NCBI GenBank assembly: GCA_010672965.1
Contig: JAAHFN010000022.1
Span: forward strand, 124,001 to 188,000
Source: Oscillatoria sp. SIO1A7
Lineage (GTDB): Bacteria > Cyanobacteriota > Cyanobacteriia > Cyanobacteriales > Laspinemataceae
Length of the DNA: 64,000 nucleotides
Direction: 5' to 3'
The translations under genes were made by a program, and so were the position numbers. The notes under the pieces are model-generated. The model saw only the letters and a list, made by a program, of their open reading frames with translations. It had not been told where the DNA came from and did no database searches. Each line of letters starts with the position of its first letter. Position 1 is the first letter of the stretch. Shown in pieces: positions 6,404 to 16,710 of this stretch.

Positions 6404-9400
6404 TTACCGCAAAGGAATACTCACCTCACTGTCTAACTTTCCCAATATTGTTAAACTCGGATTGCGATATGGTTTAAATTTGAAACTATCTAAGCCTGAT
6501 TTTTCAACGAGATAGCTTAGAAAGTGTAGTGCTCCTTGTAGAACATGATTTGCGTCTGGCAATGTCAACCCTGCTAAGGCAACAAAACCAGAGACGCTTC
6601 GGCTAATAGCTGCCTCAACATCAGCCGGATTTTTTAGGGTTTTTCCCTCTATCTTACCACCGAGTGCTTCACGGATAAATGTCTTGACATTGTCCGAATA
6701 AGAAGTCTCGTCATATTTGCGGATTGCACTGGCAATAGACCCTCTTCGACCAGAGGAGGAGTTAAGTGCAGCACCAACAACAACGGCAGCAATATCGGCA
6801 GAATAATCTGATTCAGAAGCCATTTGATCTAGAGCAGTATTAAGGTTGGTGAAGCGGCCCTCGCCGTAAGCTATAACAGCTGAGCCTATATCTCCAGCCC
6901 ATGAAGTCCAGTCACCGCTCGCATTACCGAGCTGATAGGGGTGCATGACTTGATCGGATAAAGATGCAATGAAGTGACCAAAATCGGTGACTTGACCGCT
7001 TAACAAGGTTGTACCATTAAGCTGATTTCCCAGGTATCCAGGGTTGCTCAAGTTTGTTACTATTGTCCACTTTCCGCTGATATAATCTTCGCGAGTATAA
7101 CCTCGAAGAGTGTTAGCAATTTGGTGAGCTGATTTTCCAGTATTGCGAGACTCAAACTCTAAAATAAACTGCAATTCTTTATATGGGTAGGGAATTGCCT
7201 CGTTTTCTCCGTTTGTCTTGTTGTGAGCAATTCGTCCTCGTTCAAATTCAGCCCAAATGGTAACGCCATCAGGATCGTGCCATTCTGCTTTAGTTGGCAA
7301 ACCCAACCAACTATTTGCAGCACCCATGTTTTCATAGAAACTCGCGATGCTTCCCCAAGTAGCAGTGGAACTTATAGGCGGACTCGACCCATTATGAATC
7401 CGGGCGTTACCGCCCGATCCAGAAAAGCCCTGCCAAACGCCTTTAGTTCCCGTGCTTGAGGAAGTAAAAGGAGTTTCGTCATTGGTGGGAAATCCTAACT
7501 CTCCCCAATAGCCGCCCCAATGCTCGAATTCGCGTAGATTGTCACCATGTACCCAAAAAGCAGTACCCGAGCCATCTTTCAGAGATAGTAGTCGTTTGTT
7601 TCCATTGAAGTGTTTGAATTCCTGATACCAGCCACTGCCATTATCTACTTTAATGTATTTGGGAGAACCAACCGGGTTCCCGACAACGCCAGTGCCGCCT
7701 GCTCGTTGAATTGCAGCTTGTTTAGCTAGCTCAAACTTGGATCGTGGGTCAGAGGTATTGGGCTGAGGGTTAGGAGTCGTATTTCCGGTATTGGCGACTC
7801 CAGTATAGACGCCCTTTTCAAATAGCAGACCTTCTTCGCTGCGCCGCCGCACTAAACCGGGCAGCTTCCGACCGCCCGCATAGACCCAGCGACTCAGTTC
7901 GTAAGGAACCGCATCGTACTCGCCTTTATTCAATCGTGCGAGCAGACTAGATTTTTGGAGATTTCCAGCACCGAGATTAAAAGTAAAGCTAACTAAAGCA
8001 TCAAACTGATGCTGGTTGAGCGGCACTTTAACCAAACTCTTCACGGCTTGGACTGCCGTATTGGCGTCGGAGCGCAGGAGTTCCAAAGCCCGTTGCCTGC
8101 TTATACCCTGGCGAAACTCAGCAGATTCGCTGCCATTGCAAGCACCGTGATGGACTAGATGGCCGTGTCCGATCGTGCAGTGGCCGGCTGGATCGTTGTA
8201 CAAACTCAACCTCAGACCCTCGTGGTTAGCAATAAACTTGAGTCCGGCATCGCTAATTGTCGAAGGCGGACTGCCCGAATTGCCATTAGAGGGAGGTGGG
8301 TTAACAGGCCGACCCGTCCCAGTTTGATAGCTGACTGGCAGATAAACCGATTGACCTACTTTTAAGTTTTGTGCTTCCGCAGAAGTAAACGTAGTGCCAT
8401 CAGCTTTCATAATTTCCCGCCAGCGATCGCCATCTCCCAAGAACCGCTGCGCAATACTCCACAACGTATCCCCCGATTTGACGATGTACTGCATCTGTTC
8501 GCCGGGAATCGCAGCAGGTTCGTTAAGCGAAGACTGCGGCGATCCGTGAATGAGGGTAGCAGAAATCCATTGGTTTGTTCCGGCAATTTTGTACCATTGG
8601 TCGCTTGCCGTTCCCAAACTGGGATAGGAGATAAACTCGCCCGTTGCCGACTCCTCGAACGTCAGAACATCGCCGTATTTTGCCGAACCAACAATCGCAT
8701 TGCTCGTACTTGGACCAGAACGCAGATTAGCACCCCTCGTCGCAATCATTCGCCCCGTAAAGGTTCCCGCAGTCGAGCCGCCGCCGGGATTACTCGGTTG
8801 AGAACTACCATTTGCATTTTTCAGCTCCCAAAACGACTTAATCGGGTTGAGAGTAGCGTTACGGACAGTATCGAGATTTGCACTCTGCGAACTGCGGTAG
8901 TTTGGTCCCGCTTGCACTTCTAAATGTAAGTGACTGCCAACGCTGCCAATTTTGCCAACAACCTCTCCGGCTTCGATACGACTGCCGATAGGACGATCGA
9001 TGCTTCCGAGATGACCGTAGATCCAGAGTTTGCCATCGTCGCCGCGAACGCCGACAAAGTAGTCGCCAGTCTTATTTTGAATCATTGTCGTCGTACCACC
9101 GACAACAGCTTTTACTGGCTCCCAATTTGGCGTATCGATATCAAAACCAGAGTGCCATTTACCGATTTCCTTATGGTAGCCCGGATCGAGCAAGTAGCCT
9201 GCTGTTACCGGATACCGCTTGCCAAACAAAACTTGAGACAAATCGGTGTAGATATTGCGAACCGACTCGGGGGTCAGATGCCGTTCGTCTCGGTAGTCTG
9301 GCCAGCCCACATCAAAGCGAGTGTTATCCTTCGTGTACTCATTCCACTGACTGTCGCTAAGGGATGCTAAATCAGGATAGTAACCCGGATTAGGGGCTGG

Positions 9401-12400
9401 TGCAGGAGTTGGATTGGGGTCTGGCGTAGGATCGGGAGATGCACCAGCCATTTCCGTGCGAGTCGGGCCGTCACCATAAACTATTTTCCCGTTCTCGAAG
9501 TTCTGGATAATGACACCATTACCGATCCCGATTTCGCCACTTGTCGGAAAGCCAAGACGACCGTTTTCTCCGCCTTCTCCATTTAGATAATGACCGCCAA
9601 TGCCACCAAACAATGGGAAAACACCATTCGACGATTTGATAATCGCTCCACCTTGGAAGTTTTGACGTTGGCCGCCGTTCGTATCATAGCGATCGGATGT
9701 AGGATAGCCCAAGATTTCCTCAGCACCACCCGTATCGAGGAACTTATTCCAGAAGTCACTGCCAACCCAATAAGAGAGATCGTTGGCATTGGACTTCATA
9801 ATTGCGCCCCGGCCTTCGGAACCTCCAGAAAAGTCCTGGGTATAACCATTTGCCCAAGGATGAACGTTATTGGTCGGCGAACCCAAACGGGACGAGCCAC
9901 CATTGCGATCGAATGTACTTATGTAAGTTTGATGGGTAGAAGTGCCATCGTAACCGACAGTGTTATTAAGGTCGGGTGGCGGAGGTGGAGCCGGAACCTC
10001 ATAGGGAACCAAAATAGTATTCCCTGCATAAATTTTGTTGGGATCGGCAATACCATTGCGTTGAGCTATAAAGTTGTAGTAGGGCGCAGACCCATTCCCC
10101 ATTGTCCGCAAGGCAATTGTGCTAAGGAAATCGCCGGACTTAATCGTATAGCGTTCCCACTCATAATATTTGCCCATGAACTCAGTGGCGACTGCCCGTT
10201 CCCCTGGCGTTACCGTTCCTTCGCCACTCCAAGTATCGGGAATCCAACTTGAAGGTGCAAAGTGTTCTTCCGGTTCTGTCACTTTAGCCAAATGCACCGC
10301 TGCTGCCATATTCAGCAACCCCGCGCCCGTCTCGGCATCCCAATTGGGAGTTTTCAGGTCGGTAGCCGTGGACTTAAGAAGCTCGATAACTTGGCGATAG
10401 CTCAAATCGGGATTTGCCGCCCAAACTTGAGAGGCCGCACCCGTAACTTTGGCCGCTGCCACGGAAGTACCCGCCATCGTGCCGACTCCATCGCCGGTGG
10501 TAGATAACTCTGGATATTCAATTGTTCCGCCAGGAGCCATAATATCCAGACCTTGACCGTAACTGGAATAGTCCGCTCGGTCGTAAGCCTTCGAGAGTGC
10601 TACTGAATCGTTAATTCGTTCGGCAGAGCCAGCAGTAATAATATTGTCAAACTCTTGCGAAGCCTGACCCAAAACCGACATCACGCCGCCATCGTTACCC
10701 GCAGCAGCCACAATCAGCACGTTATGCTGGCGCGCATACTCGATCGCCGCTCGTTCTTGGGGCGTAAACTCGTAGCGCGTCGTAACGCTGCCATCGGGAT
10801 TAGTCTGAGTCAAATCCAAGCTGAGATTGACAATAGCATTCGGCTGCTCGGACTCCCGAACTTGCTGAACGAATTCCACCAAAGACTCAGCCCATTTGCC
10901 AGAACCAACGGCTCGACCCGCCCAAATCGGCGCTTCATTATTAATGCCATCAATGCCAATCTCGTTATCCTGCTTGGCTGCAATAATTCCCAAAACATGG
11001 GTGCCGTGTTCGTTCCCTTCGCCAGCTTGCAAAGTAGGATCGGTATCTCCATCCACCCGGTCTTCACCCCAGGTAATCCGGGAATAATCAATATCGGGAT
11101 TATCTCCAGCAAAGCCCGTATCGATAACTCCAACTAAAGGCTGAGAAGCTTTAGGAAAATGGAACTGCTCTGGCGGCTCCACTGAATAAGGAGTTACAGA
11201 CTCAACCAAAGTTGCCTCGCTTGACTCTGACTCTACAGAATTCTCCGATGCCTCCGATGCTACAGTCGCGCTGGGTAGAGATGGCTCTGCTGGCGACTCG
11301 CTAGCTGGCTCGCTAGATTCCGCCGGTGCAACGGTCTCGCCGGTCTCGCTGGCAACAGATGGAGATTGCGAATTATCCCCCGTTTCTGCTGGCGCTTCCT
11401 CTACTACTTCTATTTCTTCGACTGCTGGCGACTCGGCTGGCGAATTATCCTCTGTTTCTGCCGGTGATTCTTGTGCCACTTCTCCCGGCAGCGATGGAGC
11501 CGGTTGGTTGTCAACCGCTACAACTTCGTCAACTGTCTCTGGCTCTTGAGCCTCTTCTCCAGAGTCGCTAACATCGCTTGGGCTCTCTTCTACAACCGCA
11601 GCAGTTTCCTCAGAAGGCTCCTCGCTATTTTCCGCCGCCACCTCGGTTTCGGGTGCCGATTCTTCTTCTGCCTCATCGGCGCTATCTTCTACAGCAAGAT
11701 CGCTTTCTTCGGCAGAATCGCTACTTTCCTCTGCTACTTGCTCTGGTTCGTCGGCAGCACTATCGTTTTCTTCGGCAGAATCGCTACTTTCCTCTGCTAC
11801 TTGCTCTGGTTCGTCGGCAGCACTATCGTTTTCTTCGGCAGAATCGCTACTTTCCTCTGCTACTTGCTCTGGTTCGTCGGCAGTAACATCGCTTTCCTCC
11901 GCAGAATCGCTACTTTCCTCTGCTACTGGCTCTGGTTCGTCGCCAGTAACATCGTTTTCCTCGGCAGAATCGCTTGCATCTGCAGCATCCGCAGAATCTG
12001 CCCCATCGCTAGCTTCTGACTCTGGCGTAATGAAATCAACTGGGATTAGGTCTTCTTCGGGAATGTCATAGACAGTTTCCTCGTCATAAACCGTTTTTTC
12101 TGGCTCGGAATTTTCTGCCGCTATTTCATCGGCTATTTCTTCCGTAGCGGCGATTCGCGAATCGTCCCCCTCTGTATCCTCAGCGTTTTCTGGCTCGGAA
12201 TCTTCTGCTGCTATTTCATCGGCTATTTCTTCCGTAGCGGCGATTCGCGAATCGTCCCCCTCTGTATCCTCAGCGTTTTCTGTCTCGGAATTTTCTGCCG
12301 CTATTTCATCGGCTATTTCTTCCGTAGGAGCGAACGGCCGTTCGCCCCTACCCTCTGCATCGTCAGCGTTTTCTACCTCTGTTTCCGACTGAGTTTCCTC

Positions 12401-13909
12401 AGTTGCTACCTCATCCTCAGACGAAGCAACATCCTCGCTGCCTTCCGGCTCGCCAACAGTTATCTCGCCGACTTCCGCTTCCGGCGCTTCCTCTGGAGTG
12501 ATATAGGCTTTGACATATTCAATCAAACCTTTGCCCAGATCGGACTTGCGCCAATCTTTCGCAGGATTGACTAAATTGTCCATCAAATCCGCCCGTCCGG
12601 TGGCACCGCGCACTTGGAAAATCATGTCGTTGTAGTCGCGGTCAGTCCAGCCATCGACCCGCAAATCTTCCATTGCGAAAGCATTGCCATCCCCGGTGAT
12701 ATCGGCAATCTGACCGATATGATAAGCATCGTCGGGATTGGCAGTTGCCAGAGAGAACAAGGGTCGCAGCGCACCTTCCGCCGTTGGATTGTCAGCAAGC
12801 TGCTCTAGAGTTCCGTGGGGCACCAGCATGACGAAAAACTCATCCCCCGGATTCATGGAGAAAGTTTTCACTCCCGAATAAGAGCCGGAGTTCTCGGCAC
12901 TGCTAAATCGGGCGGCTTCGCTGATGTCGTCAATAATCCGAAACCCCTTATGGGAACCGCTCAGGCCGCGACTAACTGATTCTTGGATAAATTCGGGCGA
13001 GCCAAACTCGAATTCATCCATCCCTTCCATATTGACGATCGCCACTTGTCCTTTATAAGAGCCACCGTCAAACACGAAGTCAAACTCGACTTGCCCAGTC
13101 GCACCTACTTTAAATACGCCTCGGTCGAATTTGACTTTAGGTTTAGCCAAATCCAGATCGACTACGGCATCCTCGGAATCTTCCTCGCCCTCGCTGCTAG
13201 AAGAATCCTCGGTTTCTTGCCCAGAATCCGATTCTGTCTCCTCGTTAGTAGGCTCGTTGCTAGAAGCGCTTTCGGGTTCTTCCCCAGAATCCGATTCTGT
13301 CTCCTCCTCGCTAGAAGTGCTTTCGGTTTCTTGCCCAGAATCCGATTCTGTCTCCTCCTCGCTAGAAGTGCTTTCGGTTTCTTGCCCAGAATCCGATTCT
13401 GTCTCCTCCTCGCTAGAAGTGCCTTCGGGTTCTGTATCCGACGCCGAATTGCTATTATCGGGCTCGTCAGCAAGCTCGGAATTCTCTTGGCCGCCTTCTG
13501 AAGTAGAAGCCGAATTATTGCCAGCTCCCTCTACCTCGGCAACAGGCTGGGTTTCTGTTTGCCCCCCGTCGCCGCCCTCAGACCCTTCGGGTTCGTCTTC
13601 AATGAAGGGAATTTCTTCTAAGTCTTCCTCGGGAATGTTTTCCTCTGCCCCGCTGCCATCCGCTCCTTCTGGAGTCTCGGGAACCTCATCGATATTTGTC
13701 GGTTCCTCAGAACCCCCGTCACCTTCTATTTCTTCTATCTCTTCTGTGGCTCCCGGGTCTTCTATCTCGGGCTCGCCATCATCTGCCACCGGAACCAAGG
13801 TGCTGGGCGTCAAAATTTTTTCGAGAATTATCGTCTCTCCCGCCCAACTCTTTTTCCGAGGGGTTTCTTCCTCAGACTGCTTCTTGCCGCCAAAAATATT
13901 TTTTAGCAT
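6404..13909 (-). CDS. Giant S8 protease with cell-wall hydrolase modules (2501 aa)
   Basis: Order by approximate residue: leader with [14 protein letters not shown] (25-45); [14 protein letters not shown] motif (about 91-104); acidic repeats; DUF4114 (262-437, ends [13 protein letters not shown]); more acidic repeats; subtilisin-like S8 (about 920-1215) with Asp in VIDTGFAGD, His in EHGTHV and Ser in GTSVAAAKV; LysM; LGFP-like repeats (1316-1476); M23 peptidase (1556-1673) with HSGFDID and HLHLEV; SH3b; LysM; GH24 lysozyme (1883-2030) with HEGLRL and [12 protein letters not shown]; second LGFP-like set (2073-2236); an unrecognised C-terminal domain of about 260 aa. All catalytic residues I can place are present. 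I infer a secreted or surface bacteriolytic protein, self-processed by the S8 domain. No classical signal peptide is visible. Confidence 0.85.
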   Translation of the reverse strand: MLKNIFGGKKQSEEETPRKKSWAGETIILEKILTPSTLVPVADDGEPEIEDPGATEEIEEIEGDGGSEEPTNIDEVPETPEGADGSGAEENIPEEDLEEIPFIEDEPEGSEGGDGGQTETQPVAEVEGAGNNSASTSEGGQENSELADEPDNSNSASDTEPEGTSSEEETESDSGQETESTSSEEETESDSGQETESTSSEEETESDSGEEPESASSNEPTNEETESDSGQETEDSSSSEGEEDSEDAVVDLDLAKPKVKFDRGVFKVGATGQVEFDFVFDGGSYKGQVAIVNMEGMDEFEFGSPEFIQESVSRGLSGSHKGFRIIDDISEAARFSSAENSGSYSGVKTFSMNPGDEFFVMLVPHGTLEQLADNPTAEGALRPLFSLATANPDDAYHIGQIADITGDGNAFAMEDLRVDGWTDRDYNDMIFQVRGATGRADLMDNLVNPAKDWRKSDLGKGLIEYVKAYITPEEAPEAEVGEITVGEPEGSEDVASSEDEVATEETQSETEVENADDAEGRGERPFAPTEEIADEIAAENSETENAEDTEGDDSRIAATEEIADEIAAEDSEPENAEDTEGDDSRIAATEEIADEIAAENSEPEKTVYDEETVYDIPEEDLIPVDFITPESEASDGADSADAADASDSAEENDVTGDEPEPVAEESSDSAEESDVTADEPEQVAEESSDSAEENDSAADEPEQVAEESSDSAEENDSAADEPEQVAEESSDSAEESDLAVEDSADEAEEESAPETEVAAENSEEPSEETAAVVEESPSDVSDSGEEAQEPETVDEVVAVDNQPAPSLPGEVAQESPAETEDNSPAESPAVEEIEVVEEAPAETGDNSQSPSVASETGETVAPAESSEPASESPAEPSLPSATVASEASENSVESESSEATLVESVTPYSVEPPEQFHFPKASQPLVGVIDTGFAGDNPDIDYSRITWGEDRVDGDTDPTLQAGEGNEHGTHVLGIIAAKQDNEIGIDGINNEAPIWAGRAVGSGKWAESLVEFVQQVRESEQPNAIVNLSLDLTQTNPDGSVTTRYEFTPQERAAIEYARQHNVLIVAAAGNDGGVMSVLGQASQEFDNIITAGSAERINDSVALSKAYDRADYSSYGQGLDIMAPGGTIEYPELSTTGDGVGTMAGTSVAAAKVTGAASQVWAANPDLSYRQVIELLKSTATDLKTPNWDAETGAGLLNMAAAVHLAKVTEPEEHFAPSSWIPDTWSGEGTVTPGERAVATEFMGKYYEWERYTIKSGDFLSTIALRTMGNGSAPYYNFIAQRNGIADPNKIYAGNTILVPYEVPAPPPPPDLNNTVGYDGTSTHQTYISTFDRNGGSSRLGSPTNNVHPWANGYTQDFSGGSEGRGAIMKSNANDLSYWVGSDFWNKFLDTGGAEEILGYPTSDRYDTNGGQRQNFQGGAIIKSSNGVFPLFGGIGGHYLNGEGGENGRLGFPTSGEIGIGNGVIIQNFENGKIVYGDGPTRTEMAGASPDPTPDPNPTPAPAPNPGYYPDLASLSDSQWNEYTKDNTRFDVGWPDYRDERHLTPESVRNIYTDLSQVLFGKRYPVTAGYLLDPGYHKEIGKWHSGFDIDTPNWEPVKAVVGGTTTMIQNKTGDYFVGVRGDDGKLWIYGHLGSIDRPIGSRIEAGEVVGKIGSVGSHLHLEVQAGPNYRSSQSANLDTVRNATLNPIKSFWELKNANGSSQPSNPGGGSTAGTFTGRMIATRGANLRSGPSTSNAIVGSAKYGDVLTFEESATGEFISYPSLGTASDQWYKIAGTNQWISATLIHGSPQSSLNEPAAIPGEQMQYIVKSGDTLWSIAQRFLGDGDRWREIMKADGTTFTSAEAQNLKVGQSVYLPVSYQTGTGRPVNPPPSNGNSGSPPSTISDAGLKFIANHEGLRLSLYNDPAGHCTIGHGHLVHHGACNGSESAEFRQGISRQRALELLRSDANTAVQAVKSLVKVPLNQHQFDALVSFTFNLGAGNLQKSSLLARLNKGEYDAVPYELSRWVYAGGRKLPGLVRRRSEEGLLFEKGVYTGVANTGNTTPNPQPNTSDPRSKFELAKQAAIQRAGGTGVVGNPVGSPKYIKVDNGSGWYQEFKHFNGNKRLLSLKDGSGTAFWVHGDNLREFEHWGGYWGELGFPTNDETPFTSSSTGTKGVWQGFSGSGGNARIHNGSSPPISSTATWGSIASFYENMGAANSWLGLPTKAEWHDPDGVTIWAEFERGRIAHNKTNGENEAIPYPYKELQFILEFESRNTGKSAHQIANTLRGYTREDYISGKWTIVTNLSNPGYLGNQLNGTTLLSGQVTDFGHFIASLSDQVMHPYQLGNASGDWTSWAGDIGSAVIAYGEGRFTNLNTALDQMASESDYSADIAAVVVGAALNSSSGRRGSIASAIRKYDETSYSDNVKTFIREALGGKIEGKTLKNPADVEAAISRSVSGFVALAGLTLPDANHVLQGALHFLSYLVEKSGLDSFKFKPYRNPSLTILGKLDSEVSIPLR

Positions 13910-14146
13910 GGCTGCACTTCTCCCTGATGTTTATTTATGGGTCAGTTGCCTTACCTATTAGCCTTTCGCACTACCGCACTGCCGACATTATATATGGCCA
14001 TACCTGATTTTTGTCATCAGCGATCGCACCTAAATTTTTGCCAGTTTTGACCAACTTTTTGGGAATTTTTACGCAATTAAACATTTACAATATTTCTGTT
14101 TTTTTTATAAAAATAAGCAAGCGAATATGAGCCGCAGAAAAAGGCT
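13910..14146. other. Upstream region of the first giant gene
   Basis: AT-rich DNA contains one HIP1 site and, on the minus strand, CATATATAATG. I do not find the full 80-bp shared element here, only a weak resemblance (TGTAAATGTTTAATTGCGTAAAA on two short stretches). So this gene may have a diverged version or another promoter. Confidence 0.4.
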
Positions 14147-14182
14147 AATTGCCAATCTAATTACGAATCTAGATTGGCAATT
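14147..14182 (-). terminator. Rho-independent terminator of the GNAT gene
   Basis: AATTGCCAATCTA and TAGATTGGCAATT form a 13-bp perfect stem with a loop of 10. On the minus strand it is followed by AGCCTTTTTC. It lies 51 bp beyond the stop of the acetyltransferase gene. Confidence 0.65.
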
Positions 14183-14232
14183 ACCGTACCGACGGCTCTG
14201 GATATCTACGGTAAAAAATTTAGAAGTTTATA

Positions 14233-15318
14233 TTATTCATGTGATTTATTTGAGAAGGACTTAAATACAGGCTGCCCTGTAGGCGATCGCATAATTTGTC
14301 CCTCGTCATCCCGTTCCACCTCGCGAAACAGATAGTTTCCTTCGGCATCCCGCTTCAGGTGCAGTTTTCCCTCGGCAAATTCATAAGCGGGAGGATGAAA
14401 CAGAGGAATGCCTCGGTCTTCCAGCACCCGACCGTTTTCATCTCGCAAAAGCGGACAAACTACTAATTCACCATTAGGAGCAAAAACCAAATCCTGACTC
14501 TGAGGGTCGCGGGCGGGGGTCGGATAAATGGGCAAACCACCAGATGTTTTTAGGAGTTCCCCAGCATCATCCTCTAGGGGCATCAAAAATACCGGCTCTC
14601 CTTGAGGATTGCGAACCAATTCGTTACTATTGGGGTCGCGCAGGGGAACTGCCCCCGGTTTCGGCGGCTCTGGCAAATCTAGCTCTGGATGAGGCGGATG
14701 CAGAGAAGGCAACTCAGTCTCGACCGGAACATCGTAATGCTTGACATATTGAACCGCCGCCTTAGTAAAACCCGCCCGTTGCAGCAGGGCTTGGATGCCG
14801 GTTTGGTCGGCACCAATTAATAAGTCAATATCGGTGACTTTCATATCCTCGGCTTTGCCCAAGGCAGCATCCGCCAGCATCTTGATATTTTCCGGCTGCC
14901 GGTGTTCGGGATGGACGTACAGTCCCAACACAGAACCGACGCGACGGGGCGCGAATGGACTTTCTCGATCGCTTTCCTCCCGCATCTCTTCGGGAAGATT
15001 CGGCGGTGGAGCTTCATCGTAGAAATAGACAAACAAGCATCCCACGATCGCAGCGGCACCAGCGGAGCGATCCGGTAGAGCCTCGGCTTCGCTATTGCTG
15101 CATTCCAAAACCCAGCAATAGCAAAGAGGTTGTTCGAGCCGCTCCCCAACGTATTGTTCAAAATCGAAATTTGGTTTTATGACCATTGAGGGGTCGGCAG
15201 CGGCGCGCTCTTTGGCGAAAGCTTCCCACAGGGGCGCGATCGCTCTGGCATCTTCTGGAGTAGCAAGGCGATCGCTATAAGATAGCCTTGCCGATTTCAC
15301 TAGCGTTGCAGTCGTCAT
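14233..15318 (-). CDS. GNAT N-acetyltransferase with C-terminal repeats
   Basis: 361 aa. The N-terminal half is a GNAT fold: RLATPEDARAIAPLWEAF, then GSVLGLYVHPEHRQ (acetyl-CoA-binding strand and loop), then ALLQRAGFTKAAVQYVKH. The C-terminal half has about four repeats of 30-40 residues with patterns such as DPNSNELVRNPQGEPVF, predicted to form small strands. The acceptor is unknown. It sits between two giant S8 genes and has the shared promoter element directly upstream, so it may modify products of this locus (inference). Its start is fixed because the GNAT fold begins within 15 residues; that leaves a very short leader after the element. Confidence 0.8.
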   Translation of the reverse strand: MTTATLVKSARLSYSDRLATPEDARAIAPLWEAFAKERAAADPSMVIKPNFDFEQYVGERLEQPLCYCWVLECSNSEAEALPDRSAGAAAIVGCLFVYFYDEAPPPNLPEEMREESDRESPFAPRRVGSVLGLYVHPEHRQPENIKMLADAALGKAEDMKVTDIDLLIGADQTGIQALLQRAGFTKAAVQYVKHYDVPVETELPSLHPPHPELDLPEPPKPGAVPLRDPNSNELVRNPQGEPVFLMPLEDDAGELLKTSGGLPIYPTPARDPQSQDLVFAPNGELVVCPLLRDENGRVLEDRGIPLFHPPAYEFAEGKLHLKRDAEGNYLFREVERDDEGQIMRSPTGQPVFKSFSNKSHE

Positions 15319-15329
15319 GGTTTTTTTTA

Positions 15330-15403
15330 CTCTCTATTTGTCTATCGGGATAAAAGCTTCGACTTTTACGAGAATCCGCCGCTTTTGTTACAAAACTTTA
15401 CAT
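15330..15403 (-). promoter_or_regulatory. Shared 80-bp element, copy B (before the GNAT gene)
   Basis: On the minus strand: ATGTAAAGTTTTGTAACAAAA (split as ATGTAAAG and TTTTGTAACAAAA), then TTCTCGTAAAA, then CGATAGACAAATAGAGAG. The core TTTTGT(A/T)ACAAAA is a palindrome. The match to the other copies is clear for the first two blocks and weaker for the last. The ATG follows about 12 bp after the last block. Confidence 0.7.
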
Positions 15404-15460
15404 CATGCTATTAGGGCCTTACGGTTTTGTGAGGGGCAGGCGAGGCGATCGCCCGTGACT

Positions 15461-15757
15461 CAGAAACCGGGTTTTTATCAAAAAATCTCGCTTACCAGGC
15501 ATACATTGTCTAAAAAACCCGGTTTCTTTGCTTTGGGAAAACGGCGATCGCCCGTGATTCAGAAACCGGGTTTTTATCAAAAAATCTCGCTTACCAGGCA
15601 TACATTGTCTAAAAAACCCGGTTTCTTTGCTTTGGGAAAACGGCGATCGCCCGTGATTCAGAAACCGGGTTTTTATCAAAAAATCTCGCTTACCAGGCAT
15701 ACATTGTCTAAAAAACCCGGTTTCTTTGCTTTGGAAAATAAAGGCGATCGCCCCTGG
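15461..15757. repeat. Three tandem 99-bp units with AAACCCGGTTTCT palindromes
   Basis: CAGAAACCGGG starts at 15461, 15560 and 15659, so the period is exactly 99 bp. Each unit holds the palindrome, a TTACCAGGCATACATTGTC loop and a HIP1 core (GGCGATCGCCCGTGATT). The units are almost identical, so the expansion is recent. The stretch 15404-15783 holds no gene. Confidence 0.9.
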
Positions 15758-15783
15758 GGAGGGCGAGCTGACTCCGATCGTAT

Positions 15784-16176
15784 TTAATAATTGACTCTTC
15801 CAATATCAGTTTGGATAAAGTCATTCCCTTTGAAAAGTAAGGGTTGCCCCATCGCCTTGGCTAACCCATAGGAAAAGCAGTCTCCCATATTCAGTTTAGC
15901 TGGGTGACGACCTTTGCCAAATTTTAAGAAGGCTTCAGTCGCTAACCGGGCTTGTTCTGGACTGAACGGTACTACAGTAATTGATAATTCCTTGAGTAAT
16001 AAATCTAAATTTTCTACGCCCTTTTCACCATATCGAGATCCCAAGACGATCGATGTCTCGACATATCCAGGCGAGGAGAGTAAGCAGAGGTTGCTCTTCC
16101 CAATCAGCCGAAGAAATGTTTCGGCTTCAGCTTCACCGTATACGATCGCCAGAATCGCTGATGGGTCAATTACCAT
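15784..16176 (-). CDS. vapC: PIN-domain ribonuclease toxin (VapC family)
   Basis: 130 aa. It starts MVIDPSAILAIVYGE with the first acidic residue of the PIN site (D4). Then come ETSIVLGSRYG (E near 40) and LNMGDCFSYGLAKAMGQPLLFKGNDF with D at about 97 and D at about 116. All four PIN acidic positions seem present, so it should be an active metal-dependent RNase. The gene overlaps the upstream antitoxin by one base (TAATG). Confidence 0.85.
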   Translation of the reverse strand: MVIDPSAILAIVYGEAEAETFLRLIGKSNLCLLSSPGYVETSIVLGSRYGEKGVENLDLLLKELSITVVPFSPEQARLATEAFLKFGKGRHPAKLNMGDCFSYGLAKAMGQPLLFKGNDFIQTDIGRVNY

Positions 16177-16433
16177 TAATCCAGACCCCCAAATTGATTG
16201 TAGCCAATAATTTCTTCAGCAGAGCGACTATCGAGAACAGGTAAATTTCTGGTTTGCTCGCAGATTTGATGCACCGCCTCCAAGTTAATTTTTGGATTCT
16301 CGGGTTTAGAACTGTGAGTTTCTTGTTGTAATAATTCGACTAACCATCTTAGTAATACCCAGCGATCGCTAACGGAAAGCTGCTCGATCGGCTGTTTCAG
16401 TTCTGCCAGTGCGTTGTTAAAGTTCGCTGCCAT
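16176..16433 (-). CDS. VapB-like antitoxin
   Basis: 85 aa, predicted helical. The middle contains SVSDRWVLLRWLVELLQQE. The end RSAEEIIGYNQFGGLD is typical of cyanobacterial antitoxins that precede PIN toxins, where the C-terminus plugs the toxin site. It is first in the pair and overlaps vapC by one base. Confidence 0.7.
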   Translation of the reverse strand: MAANFNNALAELKQPIEQLSVSDRWVLLRWLVELLQQETHSSKPENPKINLEAVHQICEQTRNLPVLDSRSAEEIIGYNQFGGLD

Positions 16434-16599
16434 AGGAACACCTCAGCTTTGGATCTCAGTCCAATTCATTATATAGGCAATCGGTGAGGGCGATGGCTTT
16501 CTGGATAAAATAGCGATCGCCCGCGATTCAGAAAGACAAGGCGGGACAAGGGGGGACGAGGGGACAAGGGGACAGGCGGGACGCCCGTCCTACGGGAAG

Positions 16600-16695
16600 C
16601 CCAATGCCCAATGCCCAATGCCCAATGCCGGTTTTTTATCAAAAATATCGCTTGCGAGGCATACATTTGTCTAAAAAACCCGGTTTCTTTGCTCG
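16600..16695. repeat. Heptamer run and AAACCCGGTTTCT palindrome
   Basis: Four CCCAATG heptamers (16602-16627) abut a degenerate palindrome (GCCGGTTTTTT ... AAAAAACCCGGTTTCT). The stretch 16434-16710 also contains GGGGACAAGG repeats and one HIP1 site but no gene. Confidence 0.75.
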
Positions 16696-16710
16696 GGAAA
16701 GCAGCTATTT

